A stretch of DNA of 60,128 nucleotides from Oscillospiraceae bacterium (GCA_015067495.1 SVMI01000004.1:86322-146449), one strand, 5' to 3'; counted from the stretch's first letter, positions 27,306 to 36,145 are shown. Translations and numbers: made by a program. The notes: generated by a model from the letters alone, not told the origin.

Positions 27306-27758
27306 TTAGAACGGCAGCTGTGCATCGTCGTCTTCCAGCATCGCGAAATCGGATGCGGGTGCGCCGGTGGGAGCAGAGTAGCCGCCGAATGCAGGCGCTG
27401 CAGGAGCGCTGTATGCGGAGCCGCTGTCGCCATCGCGCTTGCTGTCGCCGAAGTAGACATTGTCTGCAACGATCTCAGCGGTGCGACGCTTATTGCCGTC
27501 TTTGTCGGTCCATGAACGAATCTGGAGACGACCGGAAACCACTGCCATGCGACCCTTGGTGAAGTACTTGGAGACAAATTCTCCTGTCTGACGCCAAGCG
27601 ACACAGTCAATGAAATCCGTTTCCTTTTCGCCGCCGTCTCTGCCGCCGAAGTCACGGTCAACAGCCACGGTAAAGCTGGCAACGGCGATGCCGCTGCCGG
27701 TACGGCGAAGCTCGGGGTCACGGGTCAGGCGACCCATGATGACAATGTGGTTGAGCAT
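27306..27758 (-). CDS. ssb: Single-stranded DNA-binding protein
   Basis: A 150-residue SSB. The OB fold (1-105) opens with LNHIVIMGRLTRDPELRRTGSG and includes TDFIDCVAWRQTGEFVSKYFTKG. A flexible Gly/Ala/Pro-rich tail follows and ends in the acidic tip EDDDAQLPF, which recruits replication and repair partners. It lies three bases after rpsF and before rpsR, the conserved bacterial arrangement. Confidence 0.97.
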   Translation of the reverse strand: MLNHIVIMGRLTRDPELRRTGSGIAVASFTVAVDRDFGGRDGGEKETDFIDCVAWRQTGEFVSKYFTKGRMAVVSGRLQIRSWTDKDGNKRRTAEIVADNVYFGDSKRDGDSGSAYSAPAAPAFGGYSAPTGAPASDFAMLEDDDAQLPF

Positions 27759-27761
27759 AGA

Positions 27762-28058
27762 TTAGCCCTCCACGACGGTGGTCAGGCAGCGCAGGACGCC
27801 TTCGGTGATCTTCATCACACGCTCCAGCTCTGCAGGGAATGCGGGGTTGGTCTCGAAGTTCATCAGAACGTAGTAACCCTCGGACAGATCATTGACGAGG
27901 TATGCCAGACGACGCTTGCCCCACTCATCGATGTTAGTCAGAGTACCCTCCGCTTCCACCATTGCCTTGAACTTTTCCACAAGTGCTGCGATGCCCTCCT
28001 CACCCAGAGCGGGATCGAGGATGTAAAGCACCTCATACTTACCGGTGATCTTAGCCAT
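27762..28058 (-). CDS. rpsF: 30S ribosomal protein S6
   Basis: A 98-residue ribosomal protein S6: GKYEVLYILDPALGEEGIAAL at the start and WGKRRLAYLVNDLSEGYYVLMNF in the middle are family hallmarks. It pairs with S18 on the 30S platform. The start at 28058 has a perfect AGGAGGTG site nine bases away; an upstream in-frame start at 28109 lies inside the leader hairpin and is rejected. First gene of the rpsF-ssb-rpsR operon. Confidence 0.97.
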   Translation of the reverse strand: MAKITGKYEVLYILDPALGEEGIAALVEKFKAMVEAEGTLTNIDEWGKRRLAYLVNDLSEGYYVLMNFETNPAFPAELERVMKITEGVLRCLTTVVEG

Positions 28059-28086
28059 GTTGTTTGCACCTCCTTTTGGACTTTTG

Positions 28087-28107
28087 GCCCACGGACGCGC
28101 CGTGAGC
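28087..28107 (-). promoter_or_regulatory. Leader hairpin upstream of rpsF
   Basis: In the transcript the stem GCTCACGG / CCGTGGGC with loop CGCGT sits about 30 bases before the rpsF start. S6-S18 autoregulatory leaders occur at this position in many bacteria; whether this hairpin carries that motif is not certain. Confidence 0.4.
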
Positions 28108-28136
28108 AAGGATTGCCCGCATACGCAGGCTAGTGT

Positions 28137-28165
28137 ATTATACTTGCTTTCCCTCTGTTTGTCAA
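28137..28165 (-). promoter_or_regulatory. Promoter of rpsF-ssb-rpsR
   Basis: Minus strand TTGACA, 17-base spacer, TATAAT: full consensus, as expected for a ribosomal protein operon. Confidence 0.85.
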
Positions 28166-28214
28166 GGATTTTTTACAGAAATACGCCACTTTTTCCAACT
28201 TTTTCGTAGGAGAC

Positions 28215-28340
28215 GACCCCTACATTTGGAAACGCAACAACAACCATGTCATTGCGAGGGAGCAACGCGACCGTGGCAATCTTCTGCCACTGCATATCGA
28301 ATTGCGACGTTGTACCGGGAGATCGCCACGGCATTTGAAT
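28215..28340. repeat. Dispersed palindromic repeat, copy 1
   Basis: From TGTCATTGCGAGG (28247) through GTGGCAATCTTCTGCC to GGGAGATCGCCACGG (about 28317-28331): an inward-facing pair of half-elements, the second one incomplete. The preceding CCCCTACATTTGGAAACG also matches the sequence before the copy at 32267. No gene is seen in 28166-28498 apart from this repeat and a possible promoter. Confidence 0.7.
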
Positions 28341-28431
28341 CAAGGTATGATTGCCCCCGGCAATCATTTCGATTTCAGATTCGCTGCACCCGGAATGGCA
28401 CGGCTTTTTTGTAAACATTCTTTGAAGTCTC

Positions 28432-28460
28432 TTGCGCGCAGAAAATGTGTGTGATAAAAT
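28432..28460 (+). promoter_or_regulatory. Possible promoter of the ABC exporter operon
   Basis: TTGCGC, 17-base spacer, TAAAAT, 39 bases before the start. Weak -35. Confidence 0.35.
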
Positions 28461-28498
28461 TATATTTAATGTATCGCTCCTATGGAGGTAATGAAAAA

Positions 28499-30244
28499 AT
28501 GATCAAACGATTGGCCCGGTGCATCCGGGAATATAAGTGGGCAGCCCTGCTCAGCCCGGTGTGCATGATCGGTGAGGTGGCGATGGAGGTGACCATCCCG
28601 CAGGTAATGAAGAAGCTGACCGACATCGGCATCGAAATGCAGCAGATGGACATCGTGGTGCAGCAGTCGCTGCTGCTGGTGCTGTGCGCCCTGTGTTCCT
28701 TGGCGTTCGGTGTCGCATCGGCGTTCTTTGCCTCCAGAGCCGGCACGGGCTTTGCAAAAAATCTGCGCCACGACATGTTCCACCACGTGCAGAATTTCAG
28801 CTTTGCCAACATCGATAAGTTTTCCAGTGCTTCCATTGTGACCCGTCTGACCTCCGACGTCGCCAATCTGCAGATGTCTTTCCAGATGATGATCCGTATG
28901 GCGATCCGCAGCCCCATGATGCTGATTTTGGCAATGGTCTCCGCTTTCGGCATCGACACGCGGCTGAGCCTTGTTTTCTGCGTCGCGCTGCCGCTGCTGG
29001 TGATCGCGCTGGTCTGCCTCGTTCCGACGGTTTTCAAGATCTTCGACCGGGTATTCAAGACCTATGACCGCCTGAACAACATCGTTCAGGAAAATATCCA
29101 CGGCATCCGTGTGGTCAAAAGCTTTGTCCGCGAAAATCAGGAGACCAAGAAGTTCACCGATACCTCCGGCGCGATCTATCAGGATTTCTGCAAGGCAGAA
29201 CGGATCATGGCACTGAACAATCCCATTATGCAGCTTTGCGTTTACGGCTGCATGCTGGCGATCTCTTGGATCGGCGCCCACATGGTGATCGCTTCGGGCA
29301 ACAACGAGGCAGTCGGTCTGACCGTCGGCGGTCTGGGTGCCATGTTTACCTACACCACTCAGATCTTAAGCTCTCTGATGATGCTGTCGATGGTCTTTGT
29401 GATGCTGACCATGAGCCGCGCGCCCTTAAAGCGCTGCTATGAGATCCTGACGGAGCAGCCGGATCTGGAATCCCCCAAAACCGGCGCCGTTGCAGAGGTT
29501 TCGGATGGCTCCATTGATTTTGAAAATGTCTCCTTCCGATACAGTTCCGCCGCCAAGCATCGGGCACTGAAGGAAGTGAACCTGCACATTCCCGCAGGCG
29601 CGACTGTTGGCATTCTGGGCGGCACCGGCTCCAGCAAGACCACGCTGGTGCAGCTGATCCCCCGCCTCTATGATGTCACCGAGGGCAGCCTGAAGGTCGG
29701 CGGTTTGGACGTGCGGGAATATGACCTGCAGGCATTGCGCGATAACGTTGCCATGGTGCTGCAGAAAAACGAGCTGTTCTCCGGCTCGATCAAGGAAAAC
29801 CTGCGCTGGGGCAACCCCAACGCCACCGATGAGGAGCTGGAGCATGCCTGCCGTCTTGCCTGCGCCCACGAGTTTATCTCTGCGTTTCCCGACGGCTACG
29901 ACACCTACATCGAGCAGGGCGGCACGAATGTTTCCGGCGGACAGAAGCAGCGGCTTTGTATTGCAAGAGCGCTTTTGAAAAAGCCGAAGATCCTCATTCT
30001 TGATGACTCTACCTCTGCCGTGGATACCCACACAGATGCCATGATCCGCAAGGCTTTTGCCGAGGAGATCCCGGGCACCACCAAGCTGATCATCGCCCAG
30101 CGTGTTGCCTCTGTGCAGGATGCGGACATGATCATCGTGATGGAAAACGGCATGGTTCATGCGGTGGGTAACCATGAGGAGCTGCTCGCTTCCTGTGCGA
30201 TTTATCAGGAAGTTTACCATTCCCAGCAGAAAGGAGAGGATTAA
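28499..30244 (+). CDS. ABC exporter half-transporter, degenerate-site subunit
   Basis: A 581-residue type IV ABC exporter with six membrane helices (about 15-300) and a C-terminal ATPase domain. Walker A is GGTGSSKTT (374-382), a variant of GxxGxGKS/T; the signature is VSGGQKQR; after Walker B the sequence is LILDDSTSA, with Asp in place of the catalytic Glu. That Asp marks the subunit that carries the degenerate ATP site in heterodimers such as TM287/288 and BmrCD. The partner is encoded one base downstream. GGAGG lies ten bases before the ATG. Substrate unknown; relatives export drugs, lipids or peptides. Confidence 0.9.
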   Translation: MIKRLARCIREYKWAALLSPVCMIGEVAMEVTIPQVMKKLTDIGIEMQQMDIVVQQSLLLVLCALCSLAFGVASAFFASRAGTGFAKNLRHDMFHHVQNFSFANIDKFSSASIVTRLTSDVANLQMSFQMMIRMAIRSPMMLILAMVSAFGIDTRLSLVFCVALPLLVIALVCLVPTVFKIFDRVFKTYDRLNNIVQENIHGIRVVKSFVRENQETKKFTDTSGAIYQDFCKAERIMALNNPIMQLCVYGCMLAISWIGAHMVIASGNNEAVGLTVGGLGAMFTYTTQILSSLMMLSMVFVMLTMSRAPLKRCYEILTEQPDLESPKTGAVAEVSDGSIDFENVSFRYSSAAKHRALKEVNLHIPAGATVGILGGTGSSKTTLVQLIPRLYDVTEGSLKVGGLDVREYDLQALRDNVAMVLQKNELFSGSIKENLRWGNPNATDEELEHACRLACAHEFISAFPDGYDTYIEQGGTNVSGGQKQRLCIARALLKKPKILILDDSTSAVDTHTDAMIRKAFAEEIPGTTKLIIAQRVASVQDADMIIVMENGMVHAVGNHEELLASCAIYQEVYHSQQKGED

Positions 30245-30245
30245 G

Positions 30246-32144
30246 ATGCCTCCTGTTAAAATGCGCGGCGACGGCCGCAAGGCAAAAGATCCCAAAAAGA
30301 CCCTTCTGCGGCTGCTGGGCTATATGAAAAAATACATTCCCACCCTTCTGCTGGTGGCACTGTGCATCATCATCTCCGCCTTTGCCTCCACGAAAGGCAG
30401 CGAAAACATTGGCAAGCTGGTCGATGATTTTATCAAGCCGATGCTTTCCTCCGGCTCGACGGATTTCGCTCCTTTGCTGCAATACCTCATTCAGATCGCC
30501 TGCATTTTTGCCGCCGGTATGCTCGCCAGCTTCCTGCAGCAATTTCTGATGGTCTCGGTCAGTCAGGGTACGCAGAAGACGATCCGCGATGAGATGTTCT
30601 CAAAAATGCAGCGTCTTCCGCTGCGGTATTTCGACTCCAACACCGCCGGTAACATCATGTCCCGCTATACCTCGGACATCGATACCCTGCGGCAGATGAT
30701 CTCCCAGTCCATTCCCCAGACCGTATCGTCTATCGTGACCGTAACCGTGATCCTGATCGCGATGCTCCGGGCATCTTGGATCTTGACGATCGTCATGTTC
30801 TTCACCGTCAGCGGCATCATGTTCGTGACGGTCAAGGTAGTGGGCAAGGCGGGCAAATACTTTATCGGTCAGCAAAGATCTCTGGGCGCGCTCAACGGCT
30901 TTGTGGAGGAAATGATCCACGGGCAGAAGGTCGTGAAGGTCTTTAATCACGAGCAGGCGTGTAAGGAAAACTTCGACAAGCTCAATGAAGAGCTGTGCCA
31001 CAACGCCTACACCGCCGGAAAGCTGTCCAACATGATGGGTCCCGTGAACAACAATCTGGGCTATATCCAGTATTCCATCCTTGCCATCATCGGCGGTATT
31101 CTGGTAGTCGCCTCCGAGGAAAAAACGCTGACGCTGGGCAATCTCCTGACCTTCCTGCTCCTGAGCCGGAATTTTAACATGCCCATCTCTCAGGTCAGTA
31201 ATCAGATCAACTCCATTGTGATGGCACTGGCAGGCGCGGAGCGTGTGTTCGACCTGATGGACGAAGTTCCCGAGACCGACGACGGCTACGTCACCCTCGT
31301 CAATGCTGAGATCGGCGAAGACGGCAGCATCACGGAAGTCCCCCAGCGCACCGGCAAGTGGGCATGGCGTCATCCCCATCAGGCGGACGGCACGGTCACT
31401 TACACTGAGCTGAAGGGCGACATCGTGATGGATATGGTGGATTTTGCCTATGTGCCGGAAAAGCAGGTGCTTTACGACATCACCCTCTACGCCCACCCGG
31501 GTCAGAAGATCGCCTTCGTCGGCGCAACCGGCGCGGGCAAGACCACCATCACGAACCTCATCAACCGCTTCTATGACATTGCCGACGGCAAGATCCGCTA
31601 CGACGGCATCAACATCAACAAGATCCGCAAGTCCGATCTGCGGCGTTCGCTGGGCATTGTTCTGCAGGAAACCAATCTTTTTACCGGCACGGTGATGGAG
31701 AACATCCGCTACGGCAATCTGGATGCCACGGATGAAGACTGCATCCGGGCGGCGAAGCTCGCCAACGCCCATGATTTCATCACCCGTCTGCCCCAAGGCT
31801 ACGACACCCCGCTGACCGGTAACGGTGCAAGCCTTTCCCAAGGTCAGCGTCAGCTGATCGCCATTGCCCGGGCGGCAGTCGCCGATCCTCCCGTGATGAT
31901 TCTGGACGAAGCCACCTCCTCCATTGATACCCGCACCGAAGCACTGGTGCAGAAGGGCATGGATGCACTGATGCATGGTCGTACCACCTTCGTCATCGCC
32001 CATCGCTTAAGCACCGTCATGAATTCCGATTGCATCATGGTTCTTGACCACGGTCGCATCATCGAGCGCGGCACTCACGAAGAGTTGATCGCCCAGAAGG
32101 GTACGTACTATCAGCTCTACACCGGCGCATTTGAATTGGAATAA
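30246..32144 (+). CDS. ABC exporter half-transporter, catalytic-site subunit
   Basis: A 632-residue partner of the preceding protein. Six membrane helices follow a basic N-terminal arm (RGDGRKAKDPKK). Walker A is GATGAGKTT near 425, Walker B MILDEATSS keeps the catalytic Glu, the signature is the variant LSQGQRQL, and the switch His is in VIAHRLST. An extra stretch of roughly 45 residues between the membrane and ATPase parts (DGYVTLVNAEIGEDGS...) is also seen in TM288-like subunits. The pairing of a Glu-containing site here with an Asp-containing one next door is the expected asymmetry. The gene starts one base after its neighbour's stop (GGAGAGGATTAAGATG). Confidence 0.92.
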   Translation: MPPVKMRGDGRKAKDPKKTLLRLLGYMKKYIPTLLLVALCIIISAFASTKGSENIGKLVDDFIKPMLSSGSTDFAPLLQYLIQIACIFAAGMLASFLQQFLMVSVSQGTQKTIRDEMFSKMQRLPLRYFDSNTAGNIMSRYTSDIDTLRQMISQSIPQTVSSIVTVTVILIAMLRASWILTIVMFFTVSGIMFVTVKVVGKAGKYFIGQQRSLGALNGFVEEMIHGQKVVKVFNHEQACKENFDKLNEELCHNAYTAGKLSNMMGPVNNNLGYIQYSILAIIGGILVVASEEKTLTLGNLLTFLLLSRNFNMPISQVSNQINSIVMALAGAERVFDLMDEVPETDDGYVTLVNAEIGEDGSITEVPQRTGKWAWRHPHQADGTVTYTELKGDIVMDMVDFAYVPEKQVLYDITLYAHPGQKIAFVGATGAGKTTITNLINRFYDIADGKIRYDGININKIRKSDLRRSLGIVLQETNLFTGTVMENIRYGNLDATDEDCIRAAKLANAHDFITRLPQGYDTPLTGNGASLSQGQRQLIAIARAAVADPPVMILDEATSSIDTRTEALVQKGMDALMHGRTTFVIAHRLSTVMNSDCIMVLDHGRIIERGTHEELIAQKGTYYQLYTGAFELE

Positions 32145-32152
32145 TTTTTGTC

Positions 32153-32182
32153 ACAGGGGAACGGATGTCCGTTCCCTTGTGT
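32153..32182 (+). terminator. Terminator-like hairpin after the ABC exporter
   Basis: Stem CACAGGGGAACGG / CCGTTCCCTTGTG with loop ATGT. There is no good T tract after it, so its strength is unclear. Confidence 0.55.
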
Positions 32183-32204
32183 CGTTATCGTAAGAATCCA
32201 AATG

Positions 32205-32420
32205 TGGGGGCGGCAATTCAGGTGATTTGTGAATCGCCCCTACAATAGGAAATGTTACAACAATCATGTCATTGCGAGGAACCCCGCAGGGGTGACGTGG
32301 CAATCTCCTGCGGCAATCTGCCGATTTGTTACATTGTACCGGGAGATCGCCACGGACTTCGTCCTCGCGATGACACAGCCGTTGGCTGTGTGCGGGCGCT
32401 TTGTGAATCGCCCCTGCGAG
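32205..32420. repeat. Dispersed palindromic repeat, copy 2 with flanking repeat pieces
   Basis: A complete element runs from TGTCATTGCGAGG (32267) to CCTCGCGATGACA (32375), the two ends being inverted copies. The outer flanks carry a second short motif, TGTGAATCGCCCCT, at about 32228 and 32401 in the same orientation. Nothing else is recognised between the exporter and the transferase gene. Confidence 0.75.
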
Positions 32421-32464
32421 TTGACACCGCGGGAAAATGGGGATATACTAACGTTACTGCTGAA

Positions 32465-32950
32465 ATGGGGGTGAAACGGGTGTTTTTTGCGTATGAACGG
32501 CTGCAGGGTCGCGGCGGTCACGAGGTGGGACGTGCCTTGCTTGCACGGCTCTACCGGGAAGCCACCGGCGAAGCGCATCCTGAGATCCTCCGCACACCCC
32601 TCGGAAAGCCCTATTTCGCGGATTCGGCGTGGCATTTTTCCATCTCCCATACGAAAAACCACGCCTTTTGCGCGCTTTCTGACCGTCCCGTAGGCATCGA
32701 TGCCGAGGAAACAGACCGTCAGCTCAATCCCGCGCTGGCGCAGCGTTATCTCTCGGAAAACGAGCAGGCACGTCTGCATACCCCCGACGGGCTGCTGCGC
32801 CTTTGGGTGCTGAAGGAAGCCGCCGCCAAGTGCTGCGGCAAGGGCATCGGAAACTGGCTGAAAAATACAGATTTTGACCCATTTGACCCGAGAATTTCGA
32901 TTATTGATGGCTGCTATGTTGCCATTTTGGAGGAATACCATGCTGTTTGA
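32465..32950 (+). CDS. 4'-phosphopantetheinyl transferase family protein (short, Sfp-like)
   Basis: A protein of about 161 residues with the two signature blocks of the superfamily: PVGIDAEETDR (Mg-binding Asp/Glu) and RLWVLKEAAAKCCGKG, plus the preceding LGKPYF and FSISHTKN. It transfers the phosphopantetheine arm from CoA to a carrier protein. At this size it is shorter than Sfp (about 225) and closer to AcpS or compact Sfp relatives. The exact start is uncertain: ATG 32465 and GTG 32471 or 32480 all follow G-rich sequence, and the region before lies in a dispersed repeat. It overlaps tatD by 11 bases. No carrier-protein or synthase gene is in the window, so its target is unknown. Confidence 0.82.
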   Translation: MGVKRVFFAYERLQGRGGHEVGRALLARLYREATGEAHPEILRTPLGKPYFADSAWHFSISHTKNHAFCALSDRPVGIDAEETDRQLNPALAQRYLSENEQARLHTPDGLLRLWVLKEAAAKCCGKGIGNWLKNTDFDPFDPRISIIDGCYVAILEEYHAV

Positions 32951-33710
32951 TACACACGTTCACTTAAATGATCCCTGCTTTGATGAGGATCGCACCGCCC
33001 TTTTGGAAGATCTGCCCCGGCGGGGCATCACCCTTGCCATGAATGCCGGCTGCTCACTGGAATCGTCCAAGGACGCACTGCAGATGGCATCGCCCTATGA
33101 CTGGCTGTACTGCTCCGTGGGTTCTCACCCCGACTCCGCCGACGAGGTCTGCGACGAGGTTATTGAGGAATACAGAAAGTTATGTAAACTTCACCCTGAC
33201 AAGATCAAAGCCATCGGCGAGATCGGTCTTGACTATCACTACGAGGACATCCCACGAGACATTCAGAAAAAGGCGTTCATCGCCCAGATGGAGCTGGCAA
33301 AGGAGCTGGACATGCCCGTTATCATCCATGAGCGGGATGCTCACGAGGACGGCATGAACATCATCCGCCAATTCCCCACGGTCAAGGGCGTTTTCCATTG
33401 CTATTCCGGCTCTGCAGAAATGGCGCGCCAGCTGTGCAATCTGGGCTGGTATATCGGCTTCACCGGCGTCATCACCTTCAAGAATGCCCGCAAAGCCATT
33501 GAAACGGCGCAGACCGTACCGCTGGATCGGATCGTCATTGAAACCGACTGTCCCTTCATGGCACCCGAACCCTTCCGGGGTAAGCGCAACGACCCCTCCC
33601 TCGTCTACCGCATGGCGGAAAAGCTCGCCGAGCTGCGCTCCATCAGCGTGGAAGAAGCCCAACGCATCACGACAGAAAACGGCAAGCGGCTTTACCGCAT
33701 CGACACCTGA
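32940..33710 (+). CDS. tatD: TatD-family metal-dependent hydrolase (DNase)
   Basis: A 256-residue TIM-barrel hydrolase of the TatD/YcfH family, normal length. Metal ligands are present: DTHVHL (His6/His8), AIGEIGLDYHY (Glu), IIHERDA, VFHCYSG and ETDCPFMAPEPFRG. Family members are 3'-5' exonucleases acting on DNA with abasic or damaged ends, and some have D-aminoacyl-tRNA deacylase-like roles. The start at 32940 follows GGAGGAAT and overlaps the end of the phosphopantetheinyl transferase gene, so the pair is one operon. Confidence 0.92.
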   Translation: MLFDTHVHLNDPCFDEDRTALLEDLPRRGITLAMNAGCSLESSKDALQMASPYDWLYCSVGSHPDSADEVCDEVIEEYRKLCKLHPDKIKAIGEIGLDYHYEDIPRDIQKKAFIAQMELAKELDMPVIIHERDAHEDGMNIIRQFPTVKGVFHCYSGSAEMARQLCNLGWYIGFTGVITFKNARKAIETAQTVPLDRIVIETDCPFMAPEPFRGKRNDPSLVYRMAEKLAELRSISVEEAQRITTENGKRLYRIDT

Positions 33711-33777
33711 TTTTCCGTACTAATCCAAAGCCCTCCGGCATAGGCTGTACCACCAAAATAATGCAATGTTTCAAATC

Positions 33778-33903
33778 TGTCATTCCGAACCAGTGCGCAC
33801 ACTGGTGTGGGAATCCGCTCTTCTGCGGCTCAAGGAGCCGCGCGATGCGATGCATCGCAAAGAATACGGATTGCCACGGCACTTCGTGCCTCGCAATGAC
33901 AAC
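33778..33903. repeat. Dispersed repeats, copy 3 (two families side by side)
   Basis: First comes a different palindrome, TGTCATTCCGAACCAG ... GTGTGGGAATCC. Then an inverted half-element, GATTGCCACGGCACTTC through CCTCGCAATGACA, ends at 33901. The 32 bases 33870-33901 recur exactly in inverted orientation at 35111-35142, on the other side of dacF. Confidence 0.75.
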
Positions 33904-33940
33904 AAAATGAGAAACAGTGCAAAATAACGGAGGGATTCTT

Positions 33941-35095
33941 GTGAAACGGATTGGACTTATTCTTGCGGTATGCATTTTGCTTTCTTGCTTCCCGGTCTGC
34001 GCCAGGGCGGCTGCGCCTGAGGTGGCTGCGAAAAGCGCCCTGCTGATGGACATGGCGACGGGAACGGTGCTGCACGAGCAGAACGCCCACGAAAAGCTGC
34101 CACCTGCCAGCGTGACCAAGGTCATGACCATGCTGCTTGTGATGGAAGCCATCGACGATCACAGGATCAGCTGGGACGATGCCGTTACGGTGTCCGAAGC
34201 CGCCGCGGAGAAGGGCGGCAGCCAGATCTACCTGAAGGTGGGCGAGACCATGTCTGTTGCGGATATGGTCAAATCCGTGGCGGTGTCGTCGGCGAATGAC
34301 TGTGCCTGCGCGCTGGCGGAGCATCTTGCCGGCTCGGAAGCGGCATTTGTGGACAAAATGAACGCAAGAGCCAAGGAGCTTGGCATGGAGGACACCCACT
34401 TCGTCAACTGCACGGGTCTTGACGACGCGGAAAACGCCAAGGAACATCTGACCAGTGCCTATGACATCGCACTGATGAGCCGGGAGCTGATGCTCCATCA
34501 CTCCGACATTCAAAAATACACCACCATCTGGATGGACACCGTCCGGGACGGTGCTTTCGGTCTTGCCAACACCAACAAGCTGATCCGCTTCTACCCCGGC
34601 GCGACGGGTCTGAAGACCGGCTTCACCGCCGCTGCAGGCTACTGTCTTTCCGCGACGGCGCAGCGGGACGGACTTTCCCTGATCGCTGTCGTACTGGGGG
34701 CGAAGACCTCTCAGGAGCGTTTCGCCGGCTGCAAGGCGATGCTGGACTACGGCTTTGCCAATTACGCGCTGATCACGCCGCAGCTGCCGGAAAGCAATCA
34801 GGTTCCCGTGAAGCTGGGGACTGCCGGTTTTGTCAATGCCGTTCCCTCGGAAGATCCCAAGCTGCTGCTGGACAAAGGGCAAAAGGATCAGGTCACCACA
34901 GAGGTCACCCTCGATGAATCGGTCACCGCGCCGGTCAGCCGCGGGCAAAAGCTGGGGATGCTGACCATCCGTGCCGGAGAGCAGGTGCTTTCCCAAGTAC
35001 CCATGGTGGCAGCGGACACTGTGCCGAAGCTCAGCTGGTGGGAGCTGTTTATCAAGGTTTTGCAGCGCATTTCCATGAGTAAATCAGGCGGATAA
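33941..35095 (+). CDS. dacF: D-alanyl-D-alanine carboxypeptidase, DacF/PBP5 type
   Basis: A 384-residue exported penicillin-binding protein (class C low-molecular-weight). Signal peptide KRIGLILAVCILLSCFPVCARA; active-site Ser57 in PASVTK (SxxK, Lys60), SAN at 117-119 and KTG at 225-227. It trims the terminal D-Ala from peptidoglycan stem peptides outside the cell. A beta-sandwich PBP5_C-like domain follows (about 270-350), then an amphipathic C terminus (WWELFIKVLQRIS) that would attach it to the membrane. The GTG start at 33941 is chosen because CGGAGGG lies seven bases upstream. It stands alone between two inverted repeats. Confidence 0.93.
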   Translation: MKRIGLILAVCILLSCFPVCARAAAPEVAAKSALLMDMATGTVLHEQNAHEKLPPASVTKVMTMLLVMEAIDDHRISWDDAVTVSEAAAEKGGSQIYLKVGETMSVADMVKSVAVSSANDCACALAEHLAGSEAAFVDKMNARAKELGMEDTHFVNCTGLDDAENAKEHLTSAYDIALMSRELMLHHSDIQKYTTIWMDTVRDGAFGLANTNKLIRFYPGATGLKTGFTAAAGYCLSATAQRDGLSLIAVVLGAKTSQERFAGCKAMLDYGFANYALITPQLPESNQVPVKLGTAGFVNAVPSEDPKLLLDKGQKDQVTTEVTLDESVTAPVSRGQKLGMLTIRAGEQVLSQVPMVAADTVPKLSWWELFIKVLQRISMSKSGG

Positions 35096-35107
35096 CGTCA
35101 TAAAGCA

Positions 35108-35233
35108 GTATGTCATTGCGAGGCACGAAGTGCCGTGGCAATCTCCTGCCACCGGCTACCGATTTCATGGTAGGGGCTGGTACCCTCGACAGCCCGCAGG
35201 TTTTTACGGCGGGGGCAAGCACCCGCCCTACGA
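35108..35233. repeat. Dispersed repeats, copy 4 (two families side by side)
   Basis: TGTCATTGCGAGGCACG ... GTGGCAATCTCC (35111-35146), followed by a second palindromic element that starts GTAGGGGCTGG (about 35171) and ends CACCCGCCCTAC (35231). The second runs into the first in-frame ATG of the next gene. Confidence 0.7.
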
Positions 35234-35265
35234 TGGAAAATACCAAAGAAAAGGAAGTACCGATC

Positions 35266-36120
35266 TTGCTTTATTCCGACGTTTTACTAACGGTCGATTT
35301 TGACCGCACCCTCACCGCCCCCGATTCCACCATACCCCGCCGCAACATCGAGGCGATCCGCTATTTTATTGACAATGGCGGTGCATTTACCGTCAACACC
35401 GGGCGCAGTGTTCCCATGTCCGTTCGCAACATTTTCGGCATCGTGCCTACCAACGCACCGCTGCTGCTGTACAACGGCAGTGCCGCCTATGATGAAAAAG
35501 CCGGCAAGCTGACCCGTTTTGCCCCCATCGATCTTGATCCTGCCGAAGTTCTGCCCCAACTGCAGGCGCGGTTTCCCCACCTGAATCTGGAGGTTCAGGC
35601 TATCGACAAGCACTATCTGATGCACAAGGATACCGGCTGGGAGGATTACTGTGACAACAACGGCTGCCCTTGGGGCTATGCAGAGCCTGCCGAAATTCCC
35701 GAACCTTTCGTCAAATTTACCTTCTACGGTGAATTTCGCGAAAACACCGTGGCATCCATGTACGAGGCAACGGACGAAGAGCTTCGGCAGTTTTCTGATA
35801 TGATCGACTTTATGACCGAGCAATACGGGGACAAAATCGAGATCTTCCGCGCCTGCGCCCGCATCGTCGATTTTCACGCCAAGGGTGTTTCCAAGCTGAC
35901 AACTGCACGGCAGCTGCAAAAGGAGCTGAACAAAAAGATCCTCGTGTGCGTGGGCGATGCGGAAAACGATCTTGCCATGCTGGAGGGCGCGGATTATGCC
36001 TTCTGCCCCGGCGATGGCGTGGTGGCTGACCGTTTTCCCAATGTCTGTCCCTGCGCTGATGGCGCAGTAGCGGATGTGATTTACGAAAAAATCCCCCAGA
36101 TTCTGAAAAATCGGTCTTGA
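35266..36120 (+). CDS. HAD-superfamily phosphatase, Cof type
   Basis: A protein of about 284 residues of the Cof-like HAD IIB group. Motif I is VDFDRTLT, motif II NTGRS, the conserved Lys is in AKGVSKLTTARQL, and motif IV reads VGDAENDLAML. These enzymes dephosphorylate small molecules such as sugar phosphates and flavin precursors; the substrate is unknown. The likely start is TTG at 35266, eight bases after AAGGAAG. An in-frame ATG at 35233 has no ribosome binding site and touches the end of a dispersed repeat, and frames further up run through that repeat. The tRNA-operon promoter overlaps its stop codon. Confidence 0.85.
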   Translation: MLYSDVLLTVDFDRTLTAPDSTIPRRNIEAIRYFIDNGGAFTVNTGRSVPMSVRNIFGIVPTNAPLLLYNGSAAYDEKAGKLTRFAPIDLDPAEVLPQLQARFPHLNLEVQAIDKHYLMHKDTGWEDYCDNNGCPWGYAEPAEIPEPFVKFTFYGEFRENTVASMYEATDEELRQFSDMIDFMTEQYGDKIEIFRACARIVDFHAKGVSKLTTARQLQKELNKKILVCVGDAENDLAMLEGADYAFCPGDGVVADRFPNVCPCADGAVADVIYEKIPQILKNRS

Positions 36121-36145
36121 CAATCTGCCCTGCGCATGATAGAAT
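36117..36145 (+). promoter_or_regulatory. Promoter of the tRNA cluster
   Basis: TTGACA, 17-base spacer, TAGAAT, 25 bases before tRNA-Gly. The -35 overlaps the stop codon of the HAD gene. Confidence 0.7.

Noticed and set aside
28166..28420. Small frames inside the repeat-containing gap before the ABC exporter
   Set aside because: They translate the dispersed palindromic repeat; similar peptides appear at every copy and none has a ribosome binding site.
32252..32464. N-terminal extension of the phosphopantetheinyl transferase
   Set aside because: The extra 71 codons translate the dispersed repeat and do not resemble the family; starts at 32465 or just after fit the protein length better.
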